Source: Pseudonocardia sp. CNS-004
GTDB taxonomy: Bacteria; Actinomycetota; Actinomycetes; Mycobacteriales; Pseudonocardiaceae
DNA: 64,000 bases
NCBI GenBank assembly: GCA_001942185.1
Contig: MKJV01000066.1
Location: 62,001 to 126,000 of the forward strand
Reading direction: 5' to 3'
Below, one piece after another: positions 34,908 through 45,178 of this stretch (position 1 is the stretch's first letter; the number at the start of each line of letters is the position of its first letter). Made by a program: the position numbers and the translations under genes. Below the pieces are notes generated by a model. That model was given only the letters and a program-made list of their open reading frames with translations, had not been told where the DNA came from and did not search any database.

Positions 34908-36014
34908 TCACTTGTCGAGGCGGTAGAACCGCCAGAAGTCGTTGTCGATCGGGAGCGTCCGGACGCCCGGGAAACCGGCGTCCCGCGCCCAGCCGTGCAC
35001 GGTCTGCTCGCGCAGGACGGTGCCGTTCGCGACGTCGTGCCCGGGCTCGGCGAGGGTCGCCGGCAGGCAGTGCAGCACGCTCCAGCCGTACATGAACCGC
35101 TCGACGTCGTCGCCGGGCGCGGTGAACGCGTCCGCGACCCGCTCGTCGCCGATCAGCACCGCACCGCCGGGGGCGAGCGCGGCGTGCACCCGCCGCAGCA
35201 CGTCGACGGGCCGGCCCATGTCGTGCAGCGCCTCGAACACGCAGGCCAGGGCCACCGGTTCGGCCACGGCCAGTTCGGCGGCATCGCCCACCTCGAAGGT
35301 CACCCGGTCGGCGAGGCCGGCGGCCTCGGCGTGGCGGCGCGCCTCCGCGACCGAGGCCTCGTCGAGGTCGACGCCGTGCACCCGGACGCCGGGGAACGCG
35401 CGTGCCAGCGCGATCCCCGACCAGCCGGTGCCGCAGCCGAGGTCGAGCACGCGCGCCCCGCCCGCGTCCAGCTGCGCCGCCACGTCGGGCAGCGCGCGCA
35501 CCCAGCTCACCAGCTCGCCGGTGAACATCGGCCGGTTGAACGAGCCGATCCCGTGCCGGATCTCGGCCCCGAACGCGGCATAGGGCACCCCCGTGCCCTG
35601 CCGGTACGCCTCGGTCACCGCGGGCACCGTGAGGGCCAGGCCGGTCAGCGACGGGGCGACCCCCATCAGGTGCGCCGGGTGCTCCTCCGCGACGAGTACG
35701 TCGGCGTGCGCCGCCGGCAACGTGTAGCGGCGGCCCTCGGATCCCCCGGCAACATCGACGATCCCGGCCACCGCCTGCTGCTCGAGCCATTCGGTGGCGT
35801 ACCGCCGCGAGATGCCGGTCCTCCCGGCCAGCTCGGTGTCGGTGGCCGCACCGCCCTCGTGCAGCGCGCGGTACAGGCCCAGCCGACGTCCGAGGTCGAT
35901 GCTGAGCAGCTCCATCCCGCCGAGGAACGCGCCGAACAGGCGTTCCACGAACTGGTCGCGGCGCAGATCGTCGTCCTCCTGCGTACCCGGGGGCACCGGT
36001 GCCGTCGTCGTCAT
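34908..36014 (-). CDS. SAM-dependent class I methyltransferase with N-terminal winged-helix domain
   Basis: Methyltransferase of 368 residues. The N-terminal domain (residues 20-100; LGLYRALHEGGAATDTELAG, RTGISRRYATEWLEQQAVAG) is the dimerisation winged helix. The Rossmann part has motif I VLDLGCGTGWSGIALARAFP, then VHGVDLDEASVAEARRHAEA, DAAELA and FEALHDMGRPVDVLRRVHAA. It would methylate a small molecule. ATG 36014 is preferred over the longer frame to 36065. It is divergent from the AfsR-type regulator, with about 130 bases between. Confidence 0.85.
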   Translation of the reverse strand: MTTTAPVPPGTQEDDDLRRDQFVERLFGAFLGGMELLSIDLGRRLGLYRALHEGGAATDTELAGRTGISRRYATEWLEQQAVAGIVDVAGGSEGRRYTLPAAHADVLVAEEHPAHLMGVAPSLTGLALTVPAVTEAYRQGTGVPYAAFGAEIRHGIGSFNRPMFTGELVSWVRALPDVAAQLDAGGARVLDLGCGTGWSGIALARAFPGVRVHGVDLDEASVAEARRHAEAAGLADRVTFEVGDAAELAVAEPVALACVFEALHDMGRPVDVLRRVHAALAPGGAVLIGDERVADAFTAPGDDVERFMYGWSVLHCLPATLAEPGHDVANGTVLREQTVHGWARDAGFPGVRTLPIDNDFWRFYRLDK

Positions 36015-36143
36015 GTCCGAATTCCCTCCTCCCGTCGGGCGCGGCCTGCGCCCTCGCCGGCACACCGTGCGACACCGTCCTGTCAGGCGGCTGCCGGCCC
36101 GCTGTCAGCTGCCTCGCGGGCGGTACAGCTGTTACGGTGCGTC

Positions 36144-39100
36144 GTGGTCCAGGCCGGACCCGAGGGCGCCGCCGTCCGGTTCCGCGTTCTCGGTGCCGTC
36201 GAGCAGGCCGACGGCCGGGGCGAGGTCGTCCCGGTGCGCTCGCCGGCCCTGCGCCGTCTGCTCGCCGTGCTGCTCGTGCACCGCGGTGCGGTCGTCCCCG
36301 CCGACCGGATCGCCGAGGTGCTGTGGGGCGACCGGCTCCCGGCCCACCCGGCCGCGGCGCTGCACAGCCTGGTCTCGCGGCTGCGGCGCACGCTGACCGC
36401 GGGAGAGCTGCTGACCCGCCCGCCCGGCTACCTGCTGGTCGTGCCCGACGCCGCATTCGACGCGGACCGCTTCACCGAGCTGGCCGGCCGGGCGCGGGAC
36501 GCGGGTGCGGCCGAGGCGGCCGAGCTGCTGGACCGGGCCCTCGCCCTCTGGCACGGACGTGCCTACGCCGAGTTCGCCGACGACGACTTCGCGCGGGCGG
36601 AGGCGGTCCGGCTCGAGGAGCTGCGGGTCGCCGCGGCCGAGGACCGGGTGGACGCCGACCTCGCGCTCGGTCGGGTCGCCGAGGCGGCCGCCCGCGCGGA
36701 GCAGCTCGTCGCCGAGCACCCGTTGCGGGACCGTCCGCACGCCCAGCTGATGCTCGCCCGGTACCGGGCGGGGCGCCAACCCGACGCGCTGGAGATCTAC
36801 CGCCGCCACCGGGAACGCCTGGCGGACGAGCTGGGGGTGGCGCCGTCCCCGGCCGTGCAGCATCTGCACGGGCAGATCCTTCGTCAGGACCCGGAGCTGG
36901 AACCGACCCCGCAGGCCGGTCCGGACGCGCCGGTCACGGGCAACCTGCCGGCCCACCGCACCGTCCTGGTCGGGCGCGAGCGTGATGCCGAGGACCTCAT
37001 GGCCACCGTGGGCCACGCCCGGGTCGTGACCGTCGTCGGGGTCGGCGGGGTCGGGAAGACGGTGTTGGCGCTGCACACGGCGAGCGCCACGGCCGCCGGG
37101 TTCGCCGACGGCGCGTGGCTCGTCGAGCTCGCGGCGGTCCGCGACCCGGCCGCGGTCGTCGACGCGATCAGCACCACGCTGGCCGTCCGCCAGCGGGCGG
37201 GGCTCGACGGGACCGGCCGGCTGGTGGAGTTCCTGCGCCCCAAGCGGCTGCTGCTGGTGCTCGACAACTGCGAACACCTCGTCGAGGCCGCGGCCGAGGC
37301 GGTCGAGGCGATCAGCGGCGGCTGCCCGGGCGTGACCGTGCTGACGACGAGCCGCGAGCCCCTCGGCGTCACCGGGGAGCACCTGCGCCCGCTCGCTCCC
37401 CTCGCGGTCCCGCCACCCGCGACGACCGACCCGGACGCCGTCGCCCGGGTGCCGGCGGTGCACCTGCTGCTCGACCGGGCCACCGCCGCAGCCCCCGGCT
37501 TCGCGCTCGACCGGACGAACGCCGCGGCCGTCGTCGAGATCTGCCGTCGCCTGGACGGGCTGCCGCTCGCGATCGAGCTGGCCGCCCCCAAGCTGCGGAT
37601 GATGGGCCCGGCCGAGGTGGCCGCCCGCCTCGACGCGCGGTTCCCGCTGCTGCGCAGCGGGCGCGGATCGCGGACGCCGGCAGCGCACCCTGTACGGCGT
37701 CGTCGACTGGTCCTACCGCCTCCTCGACCCGCAGCTGCGCCGGGTGTTCGAGTGGCTCGCCGTCTTCGCCGGACCGTTCCCGCTCGCCGCGGCCGAACGC
37801 GTGTGCGCGGCGCAGGCGACGGACCCGGCCGAGGTGGCGGAGATCGTGCTCGGCCTCGTCGACCGGTCGCTCGTGGTCGCCCAGCTCGGGACCGACGGCA
37901 CGCGGTACACGCTGCTGGAGACGATCCGGGCCTTCGCCCGGGACCGGCTCGCCGAGCGCGGGGAGACGGACGCGGCCGTGCGGGCGCACGCCGGATGGGC
38001 CGTGGAGCTCGCCGAGGCCGCGGAGCCCGCGCTGCAGGGGCCGGACGAGGCGCGCTGGGTGCACGTCCTCTCCGCGGCCACCGACGACCTGCGTGCCGCC
38101 CACGCGTGGGCGCTCGAGCACGACCTGGGCCTCGCGGTCCGGCTCGTCGCGGCGCTGTGCTGGTACGCCGAGTTCCACGTGGCGGAGGAGATGCTGGCGT
38201 GGGCCCGGAGCACGGTCGGCGCGGCCGAGCGGGGCGGCGGCAGGCACCCCCGGCTGCCGGTGGCCTACGCGATGGCCGCCATCGGCCACCGGTTCCGCGG
38301 CGACCTGGACACCACGCGAACCCTCGCCGCCCGCGGTGCCGCCCTCGCCGCCGGCCCGGCCGACCCGGCCGGCTGGTTCCCCCGCAACATCCTCCTCGAC
38401 GTCGAGTTCTTCGGGGGCCGGCTGGCCGAGGCGGAGGCGCTCCTCGTGGACCTGGAGCGCGACACCAGAGCCGCAGGCGCCCGCTTCCCCCTCGCGATCT
38501 CGCTGTGGATGCGCGCACTCACCGCCTGCTACAGCGGTGACCGCGCGGCCGCCCTCCGCTACGCGGAGCAGGCCCGGGGTGAGGCGACCGCCCTCGGCAA
38601 CCCCTCCATGGCCGCGTGGGTGGCCTACACCGAGGCCGAGATCCGGCTCGACACCGACCCCGGCCGCGCGATGCGCCTGCTCGACGAGGCCATCGACCTC
38701 GGCCGCTCCGTCGACAACCGCTACCTCGTCGGCGTCGCGCTCGTCTCCGCGGCGAGCGTGCACGGCCGCCACGGCGACCCGCAGCACGCGTTGCGCAGGT
38801 TCCGCGCGGTCCTCGCGTTCTGGCACGAGGCGGGCGGGTGGAACCACCTGTGGACCGCGATGCGGTCCGTCGTCGAGCTACTCAGCCGCATCGGTGCCGA
38901 CGAGGACGCCGCCGTGCTCTACGGCGCGGTCTCCGCGAGCCGCACCGCCACCCGCGTCTACGGCGCCGACGCCGCCCGCCTGGCGGCCGTGCTCGACGCG
39001 CTCACCCGTCGCCTCGGGCCCGAGCGGCTCGACGAGGCCGTCAGGCGCGGGGAGGAGATGGGCGATGATGACGCCGTCGCCGCCGCGTACGCAGCGATCG

Positions 39101-39144
39101 ACGCAGTCGCGCCGCTCCGATACCGCTACCTGAAGTCCCCATGA
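36144..39144 (+). CDS. AfsR/SARP-type regulator (OmpR-like HTH, BTAD, NB-ARC, TPR), one frameshift
   Basis: Large pathway-type activator of about 999 residues. Order: winged helix (VRFRVLGAVEQADGRGEVVP, ADRIAEVLWGDRLP), bacterial transcriptional activator domain (FTELAGRARDAG, HPLRDRPHAQLMLARYRAGR, RHRERLADELGVAPSPAVQH), NB-ARC ATPase with Walker A GVGGVGKT and LLLVLDNCEHLVEAAAEAV, then TPR repeats. The frame shifts near 37665, between SGRGSRTP and QRTLYGVVDWSYRLLD. GTG 36144 is the start. Such proteins switch on antibiotic or other clusters; the divergent methyltransferase-hydrolase pair is the nearest target. Confidence 0.88.
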
Positions 39145-39346
39145 TCGATGCGAGCGGTCCGCCATGGATCCCGCGACGACAGCAGGGTACGGCTCGGACC
39201 GATCACCGCGCAGTCGATCACGCGAGCCGTGCGTCAGCGCAGTGATGGCAGCAGTCAGGTGCTGCCCGCCCCCGCAGAGCGCCGCCCCAGGTGGAGCGAA
39301 CGGCGACCCGGCGAAGGTTCGTGGACACCCCACTGGAGGACGGCGG

Positions 39347-40370
39347 CTACCCGAGCCAGCGGTCGCGGTGCTCCGCGACGAACTCCTCGTCCAGCCAGGC
39401 GGGATGGCGCGCCCGCACTTCCCGGATGCGCTCGCGCTGCCCCGGCGAGAGCCGTTCGGTGGCGGAGAGGCAGCGGGCGGAGCGCAGCAGGCCCTGCTGG
39501 CGCAGCACCTCGTTCACCCCGGCCACGCACCCGGCGAAGTCGTGGTCGACGTCGAAAACGGCGGCGTTGATCTCGACGAGATCGGCGGCGCCGCGAGGAG
39601 CGGGGCGGGCACGGTGCCGGCGTCCCGAGCGGCCCGGACCTCCGCCGACAACCCGACCGCGGCAGCGGTGCCGACCGCCCACTGCCCGAGCAGCCCGCCG
39701 GCCGTCCGGATCTCGCGGGTCCGGCCGTCGACGGTGCGGCGTACGGGCGTGACGAGGTCGTGCACGATCGCGTCGTCGTTGCCGGTGAGCACGGCGACCT
39801 CGGCCCACCGGTCGTGCTCCAGCAGCGCCTGCACGACGTCGTTGCTGCGGTACCGGTCGAACGGGGCGGACTTGACGGCCACGACGGTCCCGATGTCGAA
39901 CAGGTCCTGCCAGAACGCCCGGTCGAGCCGCCGACCGCCCACGCTCTCCTGCAGGTAGAAGCCGATCGTCGGGAGGACCTCGCCGACCGCGACGGCCCGC
40001 TCCAGCAGCGCCTTGTCGGTGACCTCCGCCATTCCCCACGGGCACAGCAGCGCGGCGTCGTAGCCGAGGGCCGCCGCGGTCTCGGCCTCCCGCACGGCGT
40101 CCGCCACGTCCCCGCAGACGCCCGCGACGAGCAGGGTGTCCCCGGCCGCGTCGGCGGCGAGCCGCCAGACCTCGGTGAGCAGCGCCCGGTCGGAGTGCAA
40201 CGGGAACTGCGTGGTGTGCACGCCGACGGCGACACCGTGCGCGCCGGCCTCGCGGTAGTAGCGGGTGAGCCCCGCTGGGCGGTGAGGTCGACCTCGCCGT
40301 CCTCGGTCAGCGCCAGCGGGTGGGCGGGGATGACGACCCCGTCCCGGAGCCGCTCGGTGAGGCGGGACAT
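39347..40370 (-). CDS. DapA/dihydrodipicolinate synthase family aldolase-type protein, two frameshifts
   Basis: TIM-barrel lyase or aldolase of about 341 residues acting on a 2-keto acid through a Schiff base in most relatives. It starts MSRLTERLRDGVVIPAHPLA (GTP-type N-terminal region). After a missing base near 40275 it reads VHTTQFPLHSDRALLTEVWR, LVAGVCGDVADAVREAETAA, IGFYLQESVGG and VVAVKSAPFDRYRSNDVVQA, where the Schiff-base Lys is expected. After another near 39597 come DLVEINAAVFDVDHDFAGCV and the C-terminus. Its ATG overlaps the epimerase stop, and it ends the LacI-linked operon. A sugar-acid aldolase is likely. Confidence 0.82.
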
Positions 40371-41406
40371 CAGAACCGCCCCTCCCGCTGCTGGAACTTC
40401 GTCGCCTTGTTCAGCTGCCGCCCGCCCTTGCCGACCCACTCGGCGACCCAGCCGACGAGCCGCCGCAGCGACACGGTGGGGTAGCCGAACCGCTCGTGGC
40501 ACTCGCTCGCGTCGTTCAGCAGGGAGTCCGGTGACTCCGCGCCGGAGAACGTGGGCTCGACGCCCATCCGCTCGGCGAGCAGCAGGGCCAGGCGCCGCAC
40601 CGGCACGGTCTCCGGGCCGGTCGCGTTGAGCACGTGCGGCGGCACCCCGGCCAGCGACAGGCTGCGCAGCGCCCACGCGTTCACGTCGCCCTGCCACGCG
40701 ACGTTGACCGCCGGCATGGTTACGTCCACCGGTTCGCCCGCAGCGAGCTTCACCGCGATGTCGGCGATCACGCCGTAGCGCAGCTCGCAGGCGTAGTTCA
40801 GGCGGAAGACGGCGGTGGGGGTGCCCCACTCGTGCGCGGCGTGGGTGAAGATCCGCTCGCGGGCGAGGCAGGACTGCGCGTACTCCCCGACGGGGTCGAC
40901 CGGGTCGCTCTCCACCGCGCCGCCCGCGGTGACCGGCCGCAGCGGGTAGACGTTGCCGGTGGAGTAGAGACGGTCGGCACGCCGCGGTAGTGCGCCGCGA
41001 CGAGGGTGGGGATCGCGGCGTTGGACCACCAGGTCCGGTGTTCCTGCCCGGTGGTGCCGAACTTCATCGCCGCGAGGAAGTACACCGCCGCCGCGTCCGG
41101 GAGACCGGCGTACGCGGCCGGGTCGGCGAGGTCGGCCGCGAGCGTGCGCACACCGTCGGCCTCCAGCCCGGCCCGCACCCCGGCGTCGGAGAACCGGGAC
41201 ACGGCGATGACCTGCGCATCCGAGCCGGTGTCGGCGAGGGCGCGGCGGGCCATCCGCGCCATCGACGGGCCGATCTTGCCCCCGGCGCCGAGCAGGATGA
41301 TGTCGCCGCCTGCCGCGGCCAGCGCCCCGGCGACCCCGGGCAACGGGCGGGAGAGGTACTCCTCCAGCGTGGGCTCGTCGGCGGGTGCGTCGATCAGTTC
41401 GGTCAC
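40370..41406 (-). CDS. NAD-dependent epimerase/dehydratase family protein, one frameshift
   Basis: Extended short-chain dehydrogenase fold, about 345 residues. GTG 41406 reads VTELIDAPADEPTLEEYLSR, followed by the nucleotide motif ILLGAGGKIGPSMARMARRA (GxGGxxG) and VIAVSRFSD. After a missing base near 40985 it reads LYSTGNVYPLRPVTAGGAVE, VGEYAQSCLARERI (YxxxK-like region without the usual Lys) and FRLNYACELRYGVIADIAVK. It overlaps the transporter stop upstream and the DapA-type start downstream. It probably oxidises or epimerises a sugar or sugar acid; the altered YxxxK leaves catalysis uncertain. Confidence 0.8.
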
Positions 41407-42615
41407 AGCAGGTTCCCCAGGTAGGTCAGGGCGAGCACGAGCAGGAAGGCGACACCGGCGCAGGCCAGCACCGTCTGGGCGGCACCGAGCCGCAGCCGGC
41501 CGCGGTCGGGGTGGCGGGCGAGTGCCACGAGGACGATCCCGACGAGCGGCACGACGAAGATCGTCACTGCCTGGGCGGTGACGATGAGCTGCAGACCGGG
41601 ATCCCGCCGAAGACGACCGCGACGACACCCCCGATGACCATCACGACCGTGATGCACACCTTGACGCGGGCCGAGGACAGCCCGCCGGACTCCATGTCGA
41701 GGCGCCGGCGATCATGTGGCCGCCGATCGTGCTGTTGCCGATCAGCGAGGAGAACGCGGCGGCCCACAGCCCCACCGCGAACAGCCCCGACGCCCAGCCA
41801 CCGATCGTCGGTTCCAGGATCGCGGCCATCGTCGCCGGCGATGTCACCTTGATGCCCTCGGGGTGCAGCACCGCCGCGGCGGCGAGCATGATCACGAGCG
41901 AGAGCACGCCGAGCACGATGGTGCCGGTGACGGCGTCCCGGCGCGCCTCGCGGTAGTGCTCTGAGGTCCAGCCCTTCTCGCGGACGAGCTGGATCTGGTA
42001 CAACGCGCCCACCACCGAGAACGTGGTCGCGGCCAGGCCCACCACGACGGCCGTCGCGCCCTCGGGCAGGCGCGGCACCAGGCCCGCCGCCACCGCTCCG
42101 AGGTCCGGGCGGCTCACGACCGCGGTCACCACGAAGACCACCAGCATCACGACGACGATCGCGACCATCAGGGTCTCGAGCGAGCGGTAGAACGACGGCA
42201 GCCACAGGAACCCGATCGCGAGCACGGTGAACAGCGCGGCGAACATCGGCACGTCGCCTCCGAAGAGCACGCCCGCCGCCGCGCCGGTGCCGACCGAGTT
42301 TCCGGCCTGGAACGACGCCGTCACCAGGAAGGACCCGATGCCGACGAGCACGCCGACGATGCGGGTGTAGCGCCGGGACACGGTGGCCACGGGCCCGCGG
42401 TCGGTCGTCAGGCCGATGCGCACCGACAGGTCCACGAAGCACAGCATCAGGACGGTGGCGATCACCGGCACCCAGACGAGCTGGTAGGCGTGCTGCGCCC
42501 CGATCGAGCTGGCGGTGGTGATGCTGCCGGGGCCGAACACGAGGGCGGCCGTGACGAACGCGGGCCCCAGCCGTGCACGGCGCGACTTCGTGGGCGTACT
42601 GCCGGAAGCGGACAT
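41403..42615 (-). CDS. NRAMP-fold transporter lacking the metal-binding motifs, two frameshifts
   Basis: Integral membrane protein of about 404 residues with eleven or so helices. The first helix reads LGPAFVTAALVFGPGSITTA, so the DPGN metal motif of true NRAMP transporters is GPGS. The sixth helix reads TFSVVGALYQIQLVREKGWT and lacks the Met-Pro-His motif. Missing bases near 41705 and 41598 join VKVCITVVMVIGGVVAVVFG and LQLIVTAQAVTIFVVPLVGI to the frame. With Asp, Asn and Met ligands absent, Mn/Fe transport is unlikely. Placed among sugar-acid enzymes, it may import an organic substrate or a hard ion such as Mg2+. Confidence 0.8.
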
Positions 42616-42682
42616 GAGAAAACCTTTCTACGAAGTGCGGAGACCGTAGAGCCATCGATGCGGGGACGTCAACCGGCCCGGG

Positions 42683-43540
42683 TCAGCGCAGGGCTGCTCC
42701 GAGTCGTTCCACCAGGCCCACCGGCGCGAGGAGGTCGTCGTCGGGTTGGGCGGTGGCCGGCGCGGCGCAGGCGGCGACGAACGCCTCGGCCGCCGGGAGC
42801 AGGTAGTCGCGACCCAGGTCCACCACCTCGGCCGCGACCCCCTCCGCGGTCACGGCGCTGAGGTGGAACGGGATGGCCCCACCCGCTCCCGCCGGCACGA
42901 ACGTGCACGTCACCGGGACGCCGGCGAGCCGGGTACCGGCCACGACCACCTGCCCGGTGGACTGCACCGCCATCGGGGCCTCGGCCCACCCGGTCGTGCC
43001 GAGCACCTCGACCGCCGCCTCGAGCTGGTGGATGCCGTAGAACGCGATGCCGGAGTACGGGCTCGCCGGGTCCGCCGGGCCCACCAGCTGCAGGTGCCGC
43101 AGCTCGCCCCGCGCCGCGAGCCCGGCCGCCCGGCGCACCGCCGCCGGGAAGCGCAACGCCGAACGCGACCACACCACGGTGCCAGCCCGGCGGGCGGACC
43201 CGATCATCGCCCGCGCGTCGGCGACGGTGGTGGCGAACGGCTTGTCCACCCACACCGGCAGGCCCGCGGCGAGCAGGGGCTCGGCGAGGGCGCGGTGCGT
43301 GGCACCGTCCCGGGTGAGGACGAGCGCGGCGTCCACGGCGCCGACCAGGTCGTCCGGCGAGCCCACCACCAGCGCCGGGTCGAGTCCGGCCGCGCGGGCG
43401 TCCACGTCGACCGGCGCCACCGCGACCACCCGAGCACCTGGCAGCCGGTGCTCGTCGTTGACCAGCCGCAGCAGCTCGCCGGTGTGGCTGCTCTCCGCCC
43501 CGACGATGCCGATCCTCCGCACATCCCGCCCGTCTCGCAC
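42683..43540 (-). CDS. Gfo/Idh/MocA family NAD(P)-dependent oxidoreductase
   Basis: Sugar or inositol-type dehydrogenase of about 285 residues, a little short for the family. RRIGIVGAESSHTGELLRLV is the nucleotide fold, LTRDGATHRALAEPLLAAGL and PVWVDKPFATTVADARAMI contain the conserved substrate-site Lys (DKPF, for EKP), and YSGIAFYGIHQLEAAVEVLG carries the catalytic His region. GTG 43540 has AGAAGGATAGG before it; GTG 43522 is an alternative. Only 18 bases separate it from the divergent LacI start. It heads the operon NRAMP-epimerase-DapA after a 67-base gap. Confidence 0.85.
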   Translation of the reverse strand: MRDGRDVRRIGIVGAESSHTGELLRLVNDEHRLPGARVVAVAPVDVDARAAGLDPALVVGSPDDLVGAVDAALVLTRDGATHRALAEPLLAAGLPVWVDKPFATTVADARAMIGSARRAGTVVWSRSALRFPAAVRRAAGLAARGELRHLQLVGPADPASPYSGIAFYGIHQLEAAVEVLGTTGWAEAPMAVQSTGQVVVAGTRLAGVPVTCTFVPAGAGGAIPFHLSAVTAEGVAAEVVDLGRDYLLPAAEAFVAACAAPATAQPDDDLLAPVGLVERLGAALR

Positions 43541-43558
43541 GTCCCTATCCTTCTCGAC

Positions 43559-44578
43559 GTGACGGTCAACCTCCGTGACGTCGCACGCCGGGCCGGCGTG
43601 TCGGTGCCCACGGCGTCGCGGGTCCTGTCCGGCAGCGACTACACGGTCCGAGCCGAGCTGCGCGCCCGCGTGGAGCAAGCCGCGCGCGACCTGCACTACG
43701 TGCCCAACGCGCATGCGCGCGCCCTGCTCGGCGGCAACCTCGCCACGGTCGGCGTGCTCGCCGGTGACGTCGGCGACCCGTACTTCTCCCAGATCATCGA
43801 CGGCGTCCAGGGGCTGGCCTCCCGCCACCGGATGCTGGTGACCATCTGCAACACCGGCCGCGACGTCGACCGTGAGCTCGAGTACTTCACCCTCCTGCAC
43901 ACCCACCGCACCGGCGTGATCATCGTCGCCGGGAGCGAGCTGGTGGACGAGCGGTACCGGTCGGGCCTGCGGGATCGGGTGCGGGCCTACCTCACGACCG
44001 GCGGCCGGGTCGTGGCCATCGGGCACCCCGACCTCGACGTCGACGGTGTACTGGTCGACAACGCGCACGGCGCCCACGAGCTGGGTGAGCACCTGGCCGG
44101 GCACGGGCACCGCGAGGTGGGCGTGCTGGCCGGCATCGCCCACCTGACCTCGACGATCGACCGCATCGCGGGGCTGCGCGCCGCGCTCGAGTCCCGCGGC
44201 GGGTCCGTGCACGTGCGCCACGTCCCCGCCACCCGCGACGGCGGCCGCGACGGTGCGGGACACCTGCTCGCCGAACACCCGGGCATCACGGCACTCGTCG
44301 GCACCGCGGACCAGATGGCGGTCGGAGCCTCGGCACACCTGCGGGAGCGCGGCGTCGGCGTGCCGGGCGAGGTCTCGGTCGCCGGCTTCAACGACATCCT
44401 GATCTCCCAGGACGTCACTCCCCCGCTCACCACAGTCCGGCTGCCGCTGGAGGACATGGGCGCCACCGCCCTGCGGCTGGCGATGGAGCCGTCCGGCACG
44501 GACCTCGTGCGCACCCGGCGGCTCACCCCGCGGCTCGTGGTCCGCGGCTCCACCGCCGCGGCGCCGGCTGTTCGGTGA
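43559..44578 (+). CDS. LacI family transcriptional regulator
   Basis: Repressor of 339 residues. The N-terminal helix-turn-helix and hinge are VNLRDVARRAGVSVPTASRV and LSGSDYTVRAELRARVEQAA with DLHYVPNAHARALLGG. The sugar-binding domain follows (VGVLAGDVGDPYFSQIIDGV, TGVIIVAGSEL, ALVGTADQMAVGASAHLRER, SVAGFNDILISQDVTPPLTT). The start GTG at 43559 lies back to back with the Gfo-type gene, so it almost certainly controls that operon, with a sugar or sugar acid as inducer. The promoter must overlap coding sequence because the gap is so short. Confidence 0.92.
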   Translation: MTVNLRDVARRAGVSVPTASRVLSGSDYTVRAELRARVEQAARDLHYVPNAHARALLGGNLATVGVLAGDVGDPYFSQIIDGVQGLASRHRMLVTICNTGRDVDRELEYFTLLHTHRTGVIIVAGSELVDERYRSGLRDRVRAYLTTGGRVVAIGHPDLDVDGVLVDNAHGAHELGEHLAGHGHREVGVLAGIAHLTSTIDRIAGLRAALESRGGSVHVRHVPATRDGGRDGAGHLLAEHPGITALVGTADQMAVGASAHLRERGVGVPGEVSVAGFNDILISQDVTPPLTTVRLPLEDMGATALRLAMEPSGTDLVRTRRLTPRLVVRGSTAAAPAVR

Positions 44579-44767
44579 GGAACGTCGGCACGCGACCCGC
44601 TACTCCCGGCGGGAGCGGATCGGCGGCCGGACGGGTGGGAACCGATGAGCAAGAAGGCCGCACGGGCCCAGGCCAGGGTCCGGCTCACCCCGATGCGGGG
44701 CACCACCCGCACCGCCCGACGCTCGCCGGCTGCGTCGCCTACGTCCCCGCAGACACCTCCCGTGACC

Positions 44768-45178
44768 TCAGCGGGCGTACTGCAGGTCCGCCTCCACGAT
44801 CTCCTCGCCGCCCACGCGGAACGTGTAGTCGGCCGCCCACCCAGCCGAGCCGGACGGCGCCCAGTGCACCCGCACCCGCTGCGCGTCGGGGCCGAGCGCG
44901 GTGACGGTGTCGACGCGCAGGCTGCCACCGATCACCTCCCGCGCCGCCCACTCCCGGATCGCATCGCGGCCCTCGATGCGGCGGCGAACGTCGACCACGA
45001 CCCCGTCCGGTGCGAACGAGGCCGCGAGGGCGTCGAGGTCGCGCCGGGCCACCGCGTCGACGTAGGCGGACGCGGCCGCGAGCAGTTCGGCCCCCTGCAC
45101 CCGCGGTGCCTCGCCCGCACACCCCCCGATCGCCGACCCGGCGGCGAGCACGGCCGCGACCAGGGCGCGCCTGCTCAT
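44768..45178 (-). CDS. SnoaL-like/NTF2-fold lipoprotein
   Basis: Exported lipoprotein of 136 residues. MSRRALVAAVLAAGSAIGGC is a signal peptide with lipobox IGGC. The mature part is a cone-shaped NTF2-like domain: GAELLAAASAYVDAVARRDL, DALAASFAPDGVVVDVRRRI, GRDAIREWAAREVIGGSLRV, and WAADYTFRVGGEEIVEADLQ. Such domains bind hydrophobic ligands or act as isomerases. Its ATG overlaps the TGA of the upstream short-chain dehydrogenase (ATGA), so the two are translated together. Role unknown. Confidence 0.8.
   Translation of the reverse strand: MSRRALVAAVLAAGSAIGGCAGEAPRVQGAELLAAASAYVDAVARRDLDALAASFAPDGVVVDVRRRIEGRDAIREWAAREVIGGSLRVDTVTALGPDAQRVRVHWAPSGSAGWAADYTFRVGGEEIVEADLQYAR

Noticed and set aside
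41403..42615. Calling the NRAMP-fold protein MntH
   Set aside because: The DPGN and Met-Pro-His metal motifs are absent, so the manganese transporter name is not supported.
44645..44780. Small plus-strand frame starting MSKKAARAQARVRLTPMRGT
   Set aside because: It has a plausible start but no clear ribosome site, is Arg/Pro-rich and runs antisense into the SnoaL-like lipoprotein gene.
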